NCBI RefSeq assembly: GCF_017591425.1
Contig: NW_024465885.1
Coordinates: 33,116,501-33,180,500, forward strand
Source: Ochotona curzoniae
Taxonomy: Eukaryota; Chordata; Mammalia; Lagomorpha; Ochotonidae
DNA length: 64,000 nt
Direction: 5' to 3'
The translations under genes were made by a program, and so were the position numbers. Positions 1 through 12,150 of this stretch are shown in pieces. The notes beneath the pieces are model-generated. The model was not told the origin of the DNA. It saw nothing but the letters and a program-made list of their open reading frames with translations, and ran no database searches. Within the stretch, counting starts at the first letter, position 1. Every line of letters begins with the position of its first letter.

Positions 1-79
1 CTTTCACATTTGAATCATAGCTTTTCCATAATATTAGAGTGTGAAATACTATTCTGTTTAGTTCCTTTTTACATTTACC

Positions 80-403
80 AAAAAAAAAAATGTATTTATT
101 TGAAAGACAGCTACAGAGAATAAGAAACATGGATATGGGGAAAGACAGAGAAAGAGAGAAATCTTCCAATAACTGGTTCCTTCCCCACATGGCCTCATCA
201 TCAAAAGCTGAACCAGACAGAGCCAGGGCCTCTATCTCCACAGGGATTTCACTAATTGGTTCAGAGTTCCAAGTAGTTCAGTCATCCTCAGCTGCTCCCC
301 TAGATGCAGTAGCAGGGACCTGGATGGGAGATGAAGTGGCTGTGTATCAGAGTTAATACAGGATGCTGGCTTACCAGGGTGCCACTTAACATGCTCTGCC
401 ACA
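80..403 (-). mobile_element. C-repeat SINE, old, full length
   Basis: Read on the minus strand this is a lagomorph tRNA-derived C-repeat SINE. The + strand starts with an A-run and TTTATTTGAAAGACAG (complement of the SINE 3' end), then the purine-rich stretch complementary to the CTCTCTCT part, then GCTGGATGGGA-like body sequence. The head is badly decayed. An 88-codon reading frame across it has no independent support. Confidence 0.8.
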
Positions 404-3400
404 GTGAGGAAACCTATTTTATTCAGTGTTTATCCAATAGGTTTTCAAATAGATTAATAAATTGGATAATACTTTATAATTTTATTACAAAAAGAATAAT
501 CTGAGCATTTTCATAGTCAATAAATAGAAATATATATTATTTTGCTGTTCTGATAGTTTGGTAGTATTTACCATAAAAAAGGTTCCATTCCAGAACACTT
601 AGCCAAAAAATGTCTTATATTGACATAGGGCAATACTTCTTTGAATACAAGAACAACAAACTATTTTAAAGAGTTTAGCAGTTCAAGATATTATTAATTG
701 GGCAAGATATTAATTGAGTTTGGGGGAAAAATAAACCTTTTTGTCTGATAGCTGTGTACTCGTTCGTGGGCTTAGTGGTGGTCTGTTATATGAATGAATG
801 TCGTAGTAAAATAAATCAAGTAAAAAGAAAATGTCTATATCATGAACGTTTGTGTCTTCTCTAAAAAGAAAACATGATGCAAATATAATGAAAACAGAAA
901 AATTGCGGCAACAATTATCAGAAGCAAAATATATACAACCTTTAGCGGCACAGGTGTTTTTGTCAGGCCTGTTTTCAAACTGTGTTCTGCAATATGCTCC
1001 TGAAACAGCCCTGAAAAGCAATTAATATTATGGAGTCTTACTGTCTATAAGGTAGTAAAAATGAAATTCCTTATCTCCCTGGGTGTTGTAGTGCACACAC
1101 AGAGGAAACGGAGCATTTACTGATACATGGCATTTGTAAAGGAAGCAATGGAATCTACTGGCTGTTTGTGCTTTCAGATTTAAAACAAGATTTAGCTGAG
1201 AATGCCTTCTTTTTAAACGTATAAATAATTATCAGTTGAAATTAATAAAGATATTTTGAGTAGTGAGCAAATAACCACTGAAGATTTCAACAAAATATAT
1301 CCCCCCAAAATGATAATCAGAAATACTGAAATAACTTAAAATAATACCTAAAAGCTTTGAGATTAATATCCTAAAGTTAATTTCATCATAATGAAAACTT
1401 ACCAAGAATTATATTTTATTTCACTGTTATCAAGTTTCCAGTATTTTTGATGTTTTTAAGTCACTCAAAATGATAGGGTCTGAATTATACTTTATTTTGA
1501 CAGAGCATGGGTCACAGTTTTTGTCACTAAGATAATCTAAAAATGAAAGGGAACTGATGTTTTCTTAACACTTAATTATTTTTCATGGAAAAGTTCCTTT
1601 CCCTGACAATTTGGTTCGAACCATATATGAAATACTGCAAGGGGATAAAAGAGTAATTATAGAAATTGTAGTAAATTATTTCAAATTTAGAGATACAGAA
1701 TAAGATAAAGAAACACAATTTTCCACAATACAGATCATTATTACATTAGCTTGATGCTGATTTCCAGACAGAAATGAATCTAATATCAAGTGAATTAATG
1801 TTCAAAGACAATAGGTAATTCTTAAATATTTTAGTAAGGTTGTGCAATACCAACATGCAGGAAATATTGCCTGGACTCCATACCATCATTTAAATAGTTT
1901 GAAATGCAAAGACAAAAAATATTTTTGTTATTAATAGATGTTTTAACTTGATATAGATTGTTAACTTGTTTCCTTTTGTTAAAGACATGAAGACATGTTT
2001 ATGAATTACATGAATTCAAAGTAATTTTTATAACAAGAATAGTCTTCTCTTTTGTTTTTATTAGGTCAAGCAGACTCAAGGCAGAAATATAAGTTAAATA
2101 ATGTCTAGGTGTATCTATCATCATTTTCCCTGCTCCAGGGAGCTGCTCTTTTCACAGTTCTGTTATATATTTTCCTGCAACCGTCTCATTAGATGACACT
2201 TTCAAAAGTTATGTGGTAAATTTATAAATATCAAGATATCAATAGCTTTGAATGAAACATTTTTATTTTTCCTTAAAGTAACTTGTTATATATCACAGAA
2301 GAAGCTTGGCATTTTAATTGCCAAGAGTAAGAAAAACATCATAAGGACTTCTCTTCCTTTTTATTTATTTTACCTGAGGGTTCTACTACTTCACCGGTTA
2401 AATTAACATATCTCTTATGTTTCTTATACTTAAGAGCTATGTATCAATATGTAAGTAATCATCGACACATTTATAAATAAATCAAAATCCTTTTACTGAA
2501 GTTCATGTCAAAGAGATGAAACTGAACAAGAAATCAAACAAATTTTGAAATGTGTTAATCTCATACATTTTGAATATTCTGTGGATCTATTCAGGTTACT
2601 ATTAAAAATGGTATTAAATAGATGATTCATAAACAACCAACATTAAGTCACTTCACCTCTGATGTCTACGAAGTCCCAGATTAAAGACCCTGCAGATCCA
2701 GTCCCTGATGAGGGCCCATATCTCACAGGTGATGGTTTTTCATTTCGTAATTACATGAGTTTCCTCAGAGAGGGTCATGGCTTCCTGATGTAGTGTCTTT
2801 CTAATGTCCCATTGTATCAACATCATTATATTGAAATTATAATTTAACCTATGAATTTGGAATTTAAATATTTGCATTATTGCAATCAATATTTTTAAAT
2901 CAGTTGATTAGAAGGACTTTTCCCTTATAAAAACTTCCTGTCTATTTAAATAGACAACATTTTCCACTTATTCACCAATGACTATTTGTCAGTTAAGAAA
3001 AACTGTCCTTAAAATCTTGCATCACAGAATTGAATTTTATGTCTTTGTTCCTACCAACCAGTAGAGAAGATCTGTGAATCTGTCTTTTACAATGTATATT
3101 CCCTGGAAGCAAACCTCAAAAACTTTCTCAGCATTAGGGATTACAAGAAATCGTATGTAGGCACATGACTTGGAAACTCTGAGATCAACACAGTTGAATA
3201 ATACAATGTAAGATATCCTCTCACAGAGTATATTGTGACAAAAACAGGATCCTAATGGTTGTAGCTAATATCGCATCCTCTTCAGTGCTCTTGTCTAACC
3301 TTACACAACCAAGTTTATGAATCAGAACATTAGTCCAGTAAAACAGAGATGCTTATCACATATTGTATTTTTTAAAATCACATTTTCCTTATTTGGAAAT

Positions 3401-3540
3401 TTAATCAGGCTTTCTTTCCTTCAAAATTAAAAATATGAAAAAAAGATTTAAGAAATTCCACATTCTGTTTTAGGGATGGAGGGTGGGAGGGAAAGTTGGG
3501 ATAAAGCAGATAGTATAAAATGTATACCAGGATATTTTCT
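404..3540. other. AT-rich unique DNA, no gene seen
   Basis: About 3.1 kb of strongly AT-rich sequence without a young repeat, tandem array or convincing reading frame. A 103-codon minus-strand frame at 710-1021 shows no recognisable domain. I see no splice-flanked exon I would defend. Very old repeats may be hidden below visual recognition. Confidence 0.6.
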
Positions 3541-3836
3541 ATTTTTTACATTTATTCATTTTAATTGAAAGTCAGAATTACAGGGAGGAGAGGCATAGAG
3601 AGATATTGAACCCATTGGTTACTATCCAAATGACCACGATAATCACAGATGTGCCTGTTGAAAGCTTCAAGCCAGGATATTCTTCCACATCTATCACATG
3701 CATGCAGGAGCCCATTGACTTGAACCATCTGAAGGGATCTGAATTATTGCAACAACTGGGACACAAACTGATGATCATGGTGGTGGTGCCACTGTAGGAT
3801 GAGAATTAGCCTGTTATGCCACTCAAATGGCTGTGA
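3541..3836 (-). mobile_element. C-repeat SINE, old
   Basis: Antisense copy: TTTTACATTTATTCATTTTAATTGAAAGTCAG at the 3' end (in pieces), then GGGAGGAGAGGCATAGAGAGA, then decayed body, ending near GCCACTCAAATGGCTGTGAT. Many substitutions indicate an old insertion. Two small reading frames on opposite strands overlap here and are by-products. Confidence 0.7.
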
Positions 3837-3947
3837 TATATTTTCTACTATCAAATAAATATTGATAGCAATACATTCAAAACAAATTTATTATTTATGT
3901 TGAATGGGTAATAGATGCTAATTTTCATGTCTTAACCATTGATTTCC

Positions 3948-4250
3948 AGGGCAGTCACTGTGGCACAATAGGTGAATCCTCTGTCATGATGAGACTGGAA
4001 CCCATTTGGGCTCCTGTTTGGATTGCTCCATTTCTGCCTAGCTCTCCAAATGAGAAAGCAGCAGATGTTGGTCCAAGTTCTCAGGACCTTGTACCATGTT
4101 GGAACACCTGAGAAGATTTGCTTCTTCCAACTTGCATCAGCTCAGCTCTGTCCAGTGCAGGTTTTGGGGGAGTGAATCAGCAGGTGGATGATTTCTGTAT
4201 GTTTCCTCTTTCCTTGTGAAATCTACCTTTTAAATAAAAATAAACATTTT
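3948..4250 (+). mobile_element. C-repeat SINE, old, sense
   Basis: The head GGGCAGTCACTGTGGCACAATAGG aligns with the SINE tRNA-like head in short blocks. GGGGGAGTGAATCAGCAGGTGG and TTTTAAATAAAAATAAA mark the body and 3' tail. The B box region is decayed, so it is unlikely to be transcribed by pol III. Confidence 0.78.
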
Positions 4251-4439
4251 TAATAGTTATTCTGGAAGAATGAATTCCACTGAAAAGCAAGTAATGCTTT
4301 AGAAATAAAGCATTTATACACGTGCAAAGGAATGCTATAAACTCTCGTGTATGTCTCTTTTCATTTTTTAAATTTTTCTTTCTAATATTGTTTACATAAT
4401 TGAGGGGTGTGTAAACCTGTATATCCACTGATTAGGATG

Positions 4440-4868
4440 CGAGAGTCAAATATGGAGGAAAAGGGGTAGGACAATGTTTCAATTTTATTTTTCTCCTATG
4501 ATGCAGCGGAGGAGGTGGAGGGCTCTGGTCCTTTCTGTCAAACTGTCTGTGTACCTGCAAATGGGGAATGGCCATTTGATGACACCTAGCGACCCTAATA
4601 TGGGATATTGTGTTCCAAGGGTGTTACTTGAGTGGTTTTGCTAGTTCTGAAAAGTATTTGGATTCATTGTTCCAGATATGAGAATATATTTCCAAGGTCT
4701 GTTTCCAAGGTCTTAACACAACCACAGACCCAGGAACATGCTGCAAAGCTAATCCAAGAGAGTTGCCGAACCTTTTCTGCTTCCCAAACTCTGACAAGGT
4801 AAGTTGCTGTCCCTTGCTGGTCTAGATAAGGTGGTTCTCATTGCGCTTGTGTGCATCTGGGTGTGCTT
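4440..4868. other. Transition into GC-richer block
   Basis: Sequence of intermediate GC content (GCGGAGGAGGTGGAGGGCTC at the left) leading into the degenerate repeat block. It has no clear repeat period of its own. It could be the non-repeated part of the same old element. Confidence 0.35.
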
Positions 4869-6960
4869 TCCATTGCATGGGTGTCAGCAACTGAGGAGGC
4901 TCAGCCCCTACATATACATTCCAATGTTGGGGGAAATGCCCTGTGACTTTTTCCCCCTGTGGCTGGAATCTGAGTCTAGTTGTCTAGTTGGAGAATTCCT
5001 CAAGAAACTTCATCTGCGGTGATCTCAGACTACTCTTGTGTGCAGCAGCCAGTGCAGGTACAGGTTTGGTCTGTTACCTGTGTCAGTCAATGAACATACC
5101 AGTAGATACAGCTGAGTGAGTTCCACTGCAGTCCCACACCTTAAATGAAGAGACAGATACTGTGGCCCAGGTTAGCCTGTCCACAACTCACCCATGTGAG
5201 TAATGGAACACCAGGAGTGTCCCAGAGTTTCCCCTACTATGCATGCTCCCAGCTCTGGGTCTTGCATCTGTCAGTGGGCGCTGCAGCACAGTATGAAGTT
5301 GTCTGTCCTAGTCTTGGCATTTGGCGTCATGTGCCTCACCCTTGCCCAGCCCAGCCAGCCCCTAGTCCAGCTTTTGTTAGCAAGTGCATCAGGAAAACCC
5401 CCACCAGCCCTCATATGAGTTGGCAGGCGTTTTAGTCCAATCAGGCCTGACCTATACCCTTTCCTGCTCCATTCATGTCAATGTGTGTTGTGGATTGGCT
5501 CAGAACAACCCCTTCCCTGTACTAGGCTCACACATATGTTGACAGGTGCTGTAGCCCAGCCTGATCTGCCTGACTCTAGTCCAAACTCTCATGCTCAACA
5601 ATGTGACCTGTGGCATAGTAGGCAAGTTCCCAAGTTCTCTTACCCTATTTGCTTCCAGCAATAATTTTTGCATGTGCTGGCGAGAGCTGGTGCCTAGAGT
5701 GGCATGGCCAGTCTCCATTCCTGACATTCACAGGTGGATGCTGTGTCCTAACCTAGCTGGCCCACACTCAACCTTTCATTGGTTGGTGCTGAAATCCTCC
5801 CCAGGCAGGTAAACGCTCAAACCCAGCTTTCACACTCACCAGTGATCGCTTCAAGACTGCAGATGAGTCCCCAAATATCCCCTACATAGTCTGCTCCAAG
5901 CACTCAGTCTTGTGCAAGCTGGTGGGTGCATTGACCCAGTCTGGCATTACCAACATGCAGTCTCAGCTCTCCCTGGTGGGTGTGACAGCCTATCTTGGCT
6001 TAGTGCAGCTCATGCCTTGTTCTGGCATTCGTGTATGACAGTAGGTGCAGAAGCCTGGTCTAGCATAGCTTGTTCCCCAGACCAAGCCTGCACAAATGCT
6101 GATGAATCGTATATTCTTGTCTGGAATGGTAAGTCCCCAGCCCTAACTCATATGCTCCCTAGTGGGAGCTATAGCCTAATAGAAAAGTTCCCCAAGTCCT
6201 CCTACCAGACCTGCTCCAAGCCCTGCATCTCACATATGCTCATGGGTGCAGCAGCCGGCTTGGCATAGTCTACTCTCAATCCCAGCCCTTGCATGAGCTG
6301 ACAGGTACTGCATCCTGGCCCTACCCTGCCTCCTCCTACCCCTAGTTCCTGGGAGGGTCAATTGGACTATTGTCAGGTGAATTTTGTCGTCCAGCCTGAC
6401 TCAGCCTATCACCATTTAGGTCTGCATATAATCTAGTTCCTGCTGCAGTACTATAGATGCTCCCTAGTCTTCCCTCAGATCAGGTTCTCTCACATAGTGC
6501 TGAGAACTGTAGCCCAGTCTGATGCGATTGACCCCTGCTCTGAAACTTGTGTATGGGTACTGTGGCCTAGCCCAGCCAGACATGTAGCCCAGTCCCAGCC
6601 TTTGAGTGCACCAGCAGGTCATGGGCTATGCTAATTTGCATAGCCCCAGTCTCCCACATGGGTGTGTTTCTGCCCACCCCCCCCCCAGTTTTGCCCCTCT
6701 AATCCACTCTGTCTCAGCTCCCTGACCTATATGCAAGTTCAGTGGTGTGGCCCATGGAAGACCCGAGAAGACATGTATCCTCTGTCAAGTATGCCCCAGC
6801 TGCTCACACGCCAATATGTCCCCAGGCACCCATCCCACCCACTCCTAGGGACCATAGTGCTGTGTCCTGACCCAAGTTTCCCTGTCTTTCCCACATATCT
6901 CCATAAAAAGGGGATAAACAAGTAGCAAACTGGCATCCTGGGACTGGTATAGTTGGCACA
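4869..6960. repeat. GC-richer degenerate ~60 bp tandem repeat block
   Basis: About 2.1 kb, visibly richer in C and G than the flanks, built from diverged units. A recurring core resembles GGTGCTGTAGCCCAGCCTG followed by a C-rich stretch and a cacac/catgtg-type end. Examples start near 5155, 5265, 5418, 5537, 5671, 5725, 5920, 5965, 6040, 6240, 6295, 6500 and 6550, with irregular spacing of roughly 50-130 bases. CpG is scarce, so it is not a CpG island. Frames of 61-118 codons arise because of the composition. The most likely identities are an old minisatellite or the repeat-bearing 5' part of an old retroelement. I do not recognise a named family. Confidence 0.6.
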
Positions 6961-9250
6961 AATTTGGCATTAACCAGGCTCAGAATGCCTGCCTACTACT
7001 GGCTGCTTTTCTCCCAACGCTGTTAACACTCGCCTAGGTACAAGGCAATCTATGCAGTTGCCAATAGCAGGGAAAAGCTTGTCTACTTTCAGACTAAATC
7101 CGTCTAAACTGTGTATCTCATCTAAAGCCAAATATATCCTTTAAGATCCTTTAACTCATCATGAGTAACTATAACTGTTCATATTGTTTTTAATTTTCTG
7201 CATATCACTATCATATGTTCATAAAAAGATGGCAATATTTAGCACTGTTCATGTAAAAGTCAAAGAAAAATAAACTTTAAGAGCACATTTTTGTGTGTGT
7301 GAAAAAAGAATATGGCATGTAGCACTTTACCAGCTAGACTACAATATTTATTGCATTTAAAGATGCAAAAACTAAATTGTCATACTTAAAACTTCCTATT
7401 TGTATGACCTTTGATGTAAATCATTTAAAGCTTTTAGAAAAAGTGAACTTCAAGAAAATTAAAGTGCTTACCTATTTTCATGGAAATATAATGGAGTGGT
7501 TGTCAATAGGTTTAGAAAAATTACTTTCAACCAGTTCTGACAATTTTACTATGAAGCTTTGATGAGGACTTCAATGTTCTTGTTTCTTTGCTGATATAAA
7601 GTAAGAATTACCCTAAATTATTTACATGGTCCCTGTTATCTCAAATATGCATATATATTTTTTTTTCTTTTAGTAGAGTGAGGGGTTATTTTTATGGAAA
7701 ATAAGAACACATTTTCATAACAGAAAGCCACATACTAATTATTCTCTTATAACATAAGTAATGTGATTGTCTTCCTCTAATCCAATGCACCAACTAAAAA
7801 TACTGGCTTGTATTATATTTTGCAATGTAACGCATAATTTTTATTGAATTTTAAATGAAAATATAATATGAAATAATAAATATTACATTATAATCCCATA
7901 CAATTATGGCAATGTTTCTTTGAGTTCCTGACTCGATTTTACTCAGTTATATATAACACACCAATAAAAGAAATCCACTTTGAAAACATAGCTAAATATC
8001 TCTTAAAAATCCTTAATCTCACTATGTTTTGGAAAAGGCACAATTAAATCAGAAAGTATTTGCAGGTTGTATTAGTAGAAAAGAAGTCCAGTAAAATCCC
8101 TGTTATTGGTATCTTATTATGTACATATCATACAATAGGAACTTTTACTCAGATTAAGCTGATTTGGCCAGATCTTTTATTGGCATATTGCAACATGGCA
8201 GATAACCCCGGCATATTCTCTCCTTCTGTCATTTGCAAAATATTCTTGCAGTTTCAACTAGTAATGTCAAAATCAAAATCAATCTAATAAAATATAAAAT
8301 TAAAAAAAAAGCCTGTGGACAAGATGATCTTCTGCTCATGATGAACAACTCAGTGTGCGTAGTCATATAATGCCCTGTGATTAGATTTTCATTTTCAGCC
8401 AGATCCTGGTATCATATGCCAAGGGAATGATAGTTATCTATAGAAGAAGGCATGAGTTTACGCTGAAGCCATGGGGTTGATAATGTGGTTTGAGGACTTT
8501 CTATAGCTCATTAAAACATTTCTGTTTGCCAGAAATATTGTTTACTGGCATATTTAATGAAGTACAAGGATGGAACAGCTGCCTGTAGTGTCCCGGAGTA
8601 CTGTAAGCCTGCTGTAAGCACTACTCAAACGTGGCAGCTGGCCTAGTTATCCTGCCAATATGCCAGAGTGGCTCACTGCAACATAGAATGCTGCCATCCA
8701 AATCCAAAGAAGCCTAGTGAGTGTCAGGCTTTCATATTAATGAAAAATAGTTCAAAGTGCAGGAATTCCACCTCTCTCACTTTAAAGGGGTACTTTAACT
8801 TACCCATGAGCCTATACTAGAAATTTCACTATTAATAAGGACTTCTGAATTACTTTTTCTGTTTCTCTTGGAACCTGAGTATCTGTGTGGTAGAAAACAT
8901 CTAATTACTTATCTTACTTCTTTCATTAGTCCAGTTGGAACAAAGTAAAAAAAAAATTGTAATTTTCTACAGGATATTTACATCAAGATTTCAGCACAAT
9001 CACCTGAGACAAGCTGCAGAACTGGCACTGAGTTAATGTGCAAACTTGAAGCTATCCTATTTTCTACTGGGTTAATGTGACCTGTTATGTTATTTTTTTT
9101 TCATCACTGTGGAGATGAAACCTGTTTTCTTGATTAACATAACATGTCTAGTCATGAGAACTTGTTAATTTGAATAACTGTACTACATTTTAAAAACAGT
9201 TACCTGATTGAGATCACTCATCATCAATCTTTAAAGTTATTTCACTGTTT
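6961..9250. other. Unique DNA, no gene seen
   Basis: Mostly AT-rich single-copy sequence. A less AT-rich patch at about 8310-8810 does not look like SINE or LINE-1. I cannot identify it, and no long open frame runs through it. A 75-codon frame at 8060-8287 lies in ordinary AT-rich DNA and has no recognisable motif. Confidence 0.55.
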
Positions 9251-9251
9251 T

Positions 9252-9541
9252 TTTTTAAGATCCATTTATTATTGTTGGAAGGAGATTTACAGAGAAGGGC
9301 CAGACAGAGAAAGATCATCCATTGATTAAGTCACTTCCCAAGTGGCCACAAGGTCCACAGCTGAGCTGAACTAAAGCCAGGAGCCAGGAGCCAAGAGCCT
9401 CATCTGGATTTCCCACAAGAGTGCAGGGTCCTTAGGATTTTTGCCATTCTCTACTGCTTCCCTAGGTCAAATAGAGTGAGCTAGATGGGAAGTTGGCAGT
9501 AAGAGCACAAACTAGCACTCTACATGTCATCCTGGCCCTTG
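9252..9541 (-). mobile_element. C-repeat SINE, intermediate age
   Basis: Antisense copy with TTTTTTTTAAGATCCATTTA at the 3' tail, GACAGAGAAAGATCATCCAT, CCAAGTGGCCACAAGG, and the CAGGAGCCAGGAGCC block. It ends near CATCCTGGCCCTTGG. The order and spacing of blocks match a full-length element. Confidence 0.85.
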
Positions 9542-10379
9542 GAAATGTAGGATTTAGTCAGTTGATCTGCTGTTCCTGACCCTAATCTACTATTTTCTGT
9601 GCGATTTAGTTTGTGCGATTGTAGAGGTGATTAGTTTTACAAATTGAAATCCCTGGTACATATTTGATGATAAATTCATATTGTGCTGATAAAATCAGTA
9701 GAGGAGTGGTTTGACATTACCTAAAGGTAACATAGCTCTTTCTCCAGCATCACATCCTTCAAAATGCAGAGATATAAAGGAAAAATGATATTAACAGCAT
9801 TATATCTAAATCTACAGAAATGACATATATATAGTTATAATCATATTTCACTAGCTCAGTTAATAGATATTGTGTACTGATAAAATAATGTACTCTATCT
9901 TTGAATTTATCATTTAAAGAAAAATTTTAATATTATCTTGTTCCATTTCCCATTTAATGAAATCATGTATTTTAATGTTATAATTTTTATCATTTTCCCT
10001 TACAGAAATTATGTTGCCAATCCATGTAACTTCTTTGATTCTAAAGTGTGAAAATATTTATATTTAACTTCAAAAGTTCCTAAAGTATAAAAGCAGATAT
10101 CAGACATTTAATATGATTTCAAATTTAAATATCCACTCTTTCTACAATGTGTTTTCTAATCATTAAAATGATTGTAGTAAGACAAAGGTATAATTACCAT
10201 CAAAGAAGATGTTAGGTTCAGACTGAGAGCATAACCTCAAAATCCAATACATTATGCATCATTATCAGACAGAAATTCCATGTTTCAGATCATTGTACAT
10301 TAGGCCATACATAATACCAAAGTTCCAACTGATTAAGCATGTGACCACTCATTCCAAGTATTTAGATTTTAATATACTT
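9542..10379. other. AT-rich unique DNA, nothing recognised
   Basis: No young repeat, tandem array or credible reading frame is visible between the two antisense SINEs. Confidence 0.55.
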
Positions 10380-10697
10380 AGCTTCTTTTTCTTTTATTTG
10401 AAAGGCAGATTTACAGAAAGAGGGAGAGACAGAAAAGATCTTCCTCTGCTGGTTCAATTCCCAAGTGGCGACAATGATCAGAGCTCAGTCGGCCTGGAAT
10501 CAGGAGCCAGGAGCTTATTCCTGGTCTCTCATGCCAGTACAGAATTCTAAGAATTTGGACTGTCTTCCTCTGTCTTTCCAGGCCACGAGAAAGGAGCTAG
10601 AGAGGAAGCAGAGCAGCCAGGATAGGATCAATTGCCTAGATGGAATCCTAGCACTTTATGGGAGGGGATTAGACAACGGAGCCATTTTTCCATAGTT
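10380..10697 (-). mobile_element. C-repeat SINE, antisense
   Basis: TTTTATTTGAAAGGCAGATT, AGAGGGAGAGACAGAAAAGA, CCCAAGTGGCGACAATG and CAGGAGCCAGGAGC occur in the expected antisense order. The distal (head) part is decayed. Overlapping frames of 98 and 76 codons come from the SINE. Confidence 0.83.
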
Positions 10698-11039
10698 GAA
10701 TCTTACATAGCTTTTATATCTTCTTAATCACATAGAATATAACCCCTAGAATGTAACTACTCCATTTTGCTTTACATATCAATGATTATAGATTACATAC
10801 CAGAATTTACAAAACATTCTATTTGTAGAACTAAGTAGAAAGAGTTTGGTGTTGTTACATGGTGTTTAACAAATTCCAAGGAAATCTCATTTATTGTGCA
10901 TAAGCATAAATTTTATGATCTACTCATACACCAATTCAATCATAGTCAAGCCTTCATATATCCTTAAAGCTGAGGAAATAATTACTGGCCAATTAATTAT
11001 TCACAAATTTCATCAATATATGTTACATTTTTAACAATA

Positions 11040-11840
11040 TGTTTACACGTATTTCTTAGGTTTTTCTTTTTATCATTTCAATTTCAGACATTGATACATA
11101 ATTCCATGTACATTAATGTAAATGATTACTACATGAGACTCAGTGAGATTTTCTTCAAGCTTTTTAACAAAATAATAACATCCGCACACACTATACATCT
11201 TTCCTTGACAGGAAGGCTTCCGAAGCCAATATCCAAGAGACCCCAGAATACCATTTCATGCCTAAGCATATCCAGAAACCAAAGAACTTGTTTCACAAAT
11301 TTAAGACTTCTAGTGCCATAATGGATCAGAGATGTTCTTGTTCTGTGAACACAATACAATAGTTGGATTTGCTGCACCTTGACTAACTGAAGGTATGTTT
11401 TAATTTGTGGAACCCTTACGGTGAGTCTATTACTTTGACTTGCTATAATGTTCCTAAAGACGCAAGTTTCCTTCTTAATGAACAACTGAAAATTTAAGTT
11501 TATCAAAATATATTAGATTCTGCACCAAGAATATACAAATGCATTCTTCCTAATTCATACAATTCTGTGTAGTCTGGGATTCCCCTCTCCACAATTTCCA
11601 ACCCCCAATTGATTTTTCCCATAGCATCACAACTGTTCATAAAGAGTTACGATTCATCAGTCTGTTATTTAAGTGTGCCCCAACATTGCTGGTACAGACA
11701 ATATCTGCCAGTACATCATCCAATTGTCCAGATATATCCAACACTTTCACTGGGAGTCCATCAGTTAATAAGCAATTTTTGAATAGAAGATTTTGCAGAT
11801 CCATATGGGTGCTGAATGAAGTCTTAACTATTCCACTTCA
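11040..11840 (-). mobile_element. LINE-1 3' UTR fragment, antisense, old
   Basis: The part from about 11560 reads on the minus strand like a lagomorph LINE-1 3' UTR. It shares a run of phrases with the 26.1-26.3 kb copy: a 'tgtccagatatatcc / gtgtccaaatgtg' block followed by TTCACTGGGAGTCCATC. The stretch 11040-11560 is weaker and is included because its order fits the same UTR. The 125-codon frame at 11129-11506 on the minus strand is not conserved coding sequence as far as I can see. The left boundary is uncertain. Confidence 0.5.
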
Positions 11841-11844
11841 GAAC

Positions 11845-12150
11845 TGATTCTGTACTTGTAGTGCCAGATATGGGCATTGATTCAGTTCCTGGATGCTTCA
11901 CTTCTGATCCAGCTCTTTGCTGGTGATCTAGAGTTAGCAGAGAAAGCAAAATGCACTGGGCTTCCGAGTCTACAGAGAGGACCTTGAGGAAGTTCCTGGA
12001 TCCTGGCTGCAGGCTGGTCATGGAAGCCATGCCGGCCATTTGGGGAGTGAAACAGCAGATGGAAGTCTTCTTGCTCTCTCTCTCTTTCTCTCTCTCTTTT
12101 TTACTCTATCTGTCTCTGTCTTTTTCTGAATCTCTGAGTCCCATTTGAAG
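11845..12150 (+). mobile_element. C-repeat SINE, sense
   Basis: The body is recognisable from GAGGAAGTTCCTGGATCCTGG, GCCATTTGGGGAGTGAAAC and AGCAGATGGAAGTC, followed by an expanded CT-rich stretch at about 12073-12127. The head is diverged. The CT run has grown into an impure microsatellite. Confidence 0.78.

Noticed and set aside
5912..6268. 118-codon frame (and others of 71-96 codons) in the GC-richer block, and a possible CpG island
   Set aside because: Frames follow the repeat composition and change frame between repeat units. CpG dinucleotides are scarce, so the island idea fails.
11129..11506. 125-codon minus-strand open reading frame
   Set aside because: Lies in sequence that reads best as old LINE-1 3' UTR. 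No recognisable domain and no conserved neighbour.
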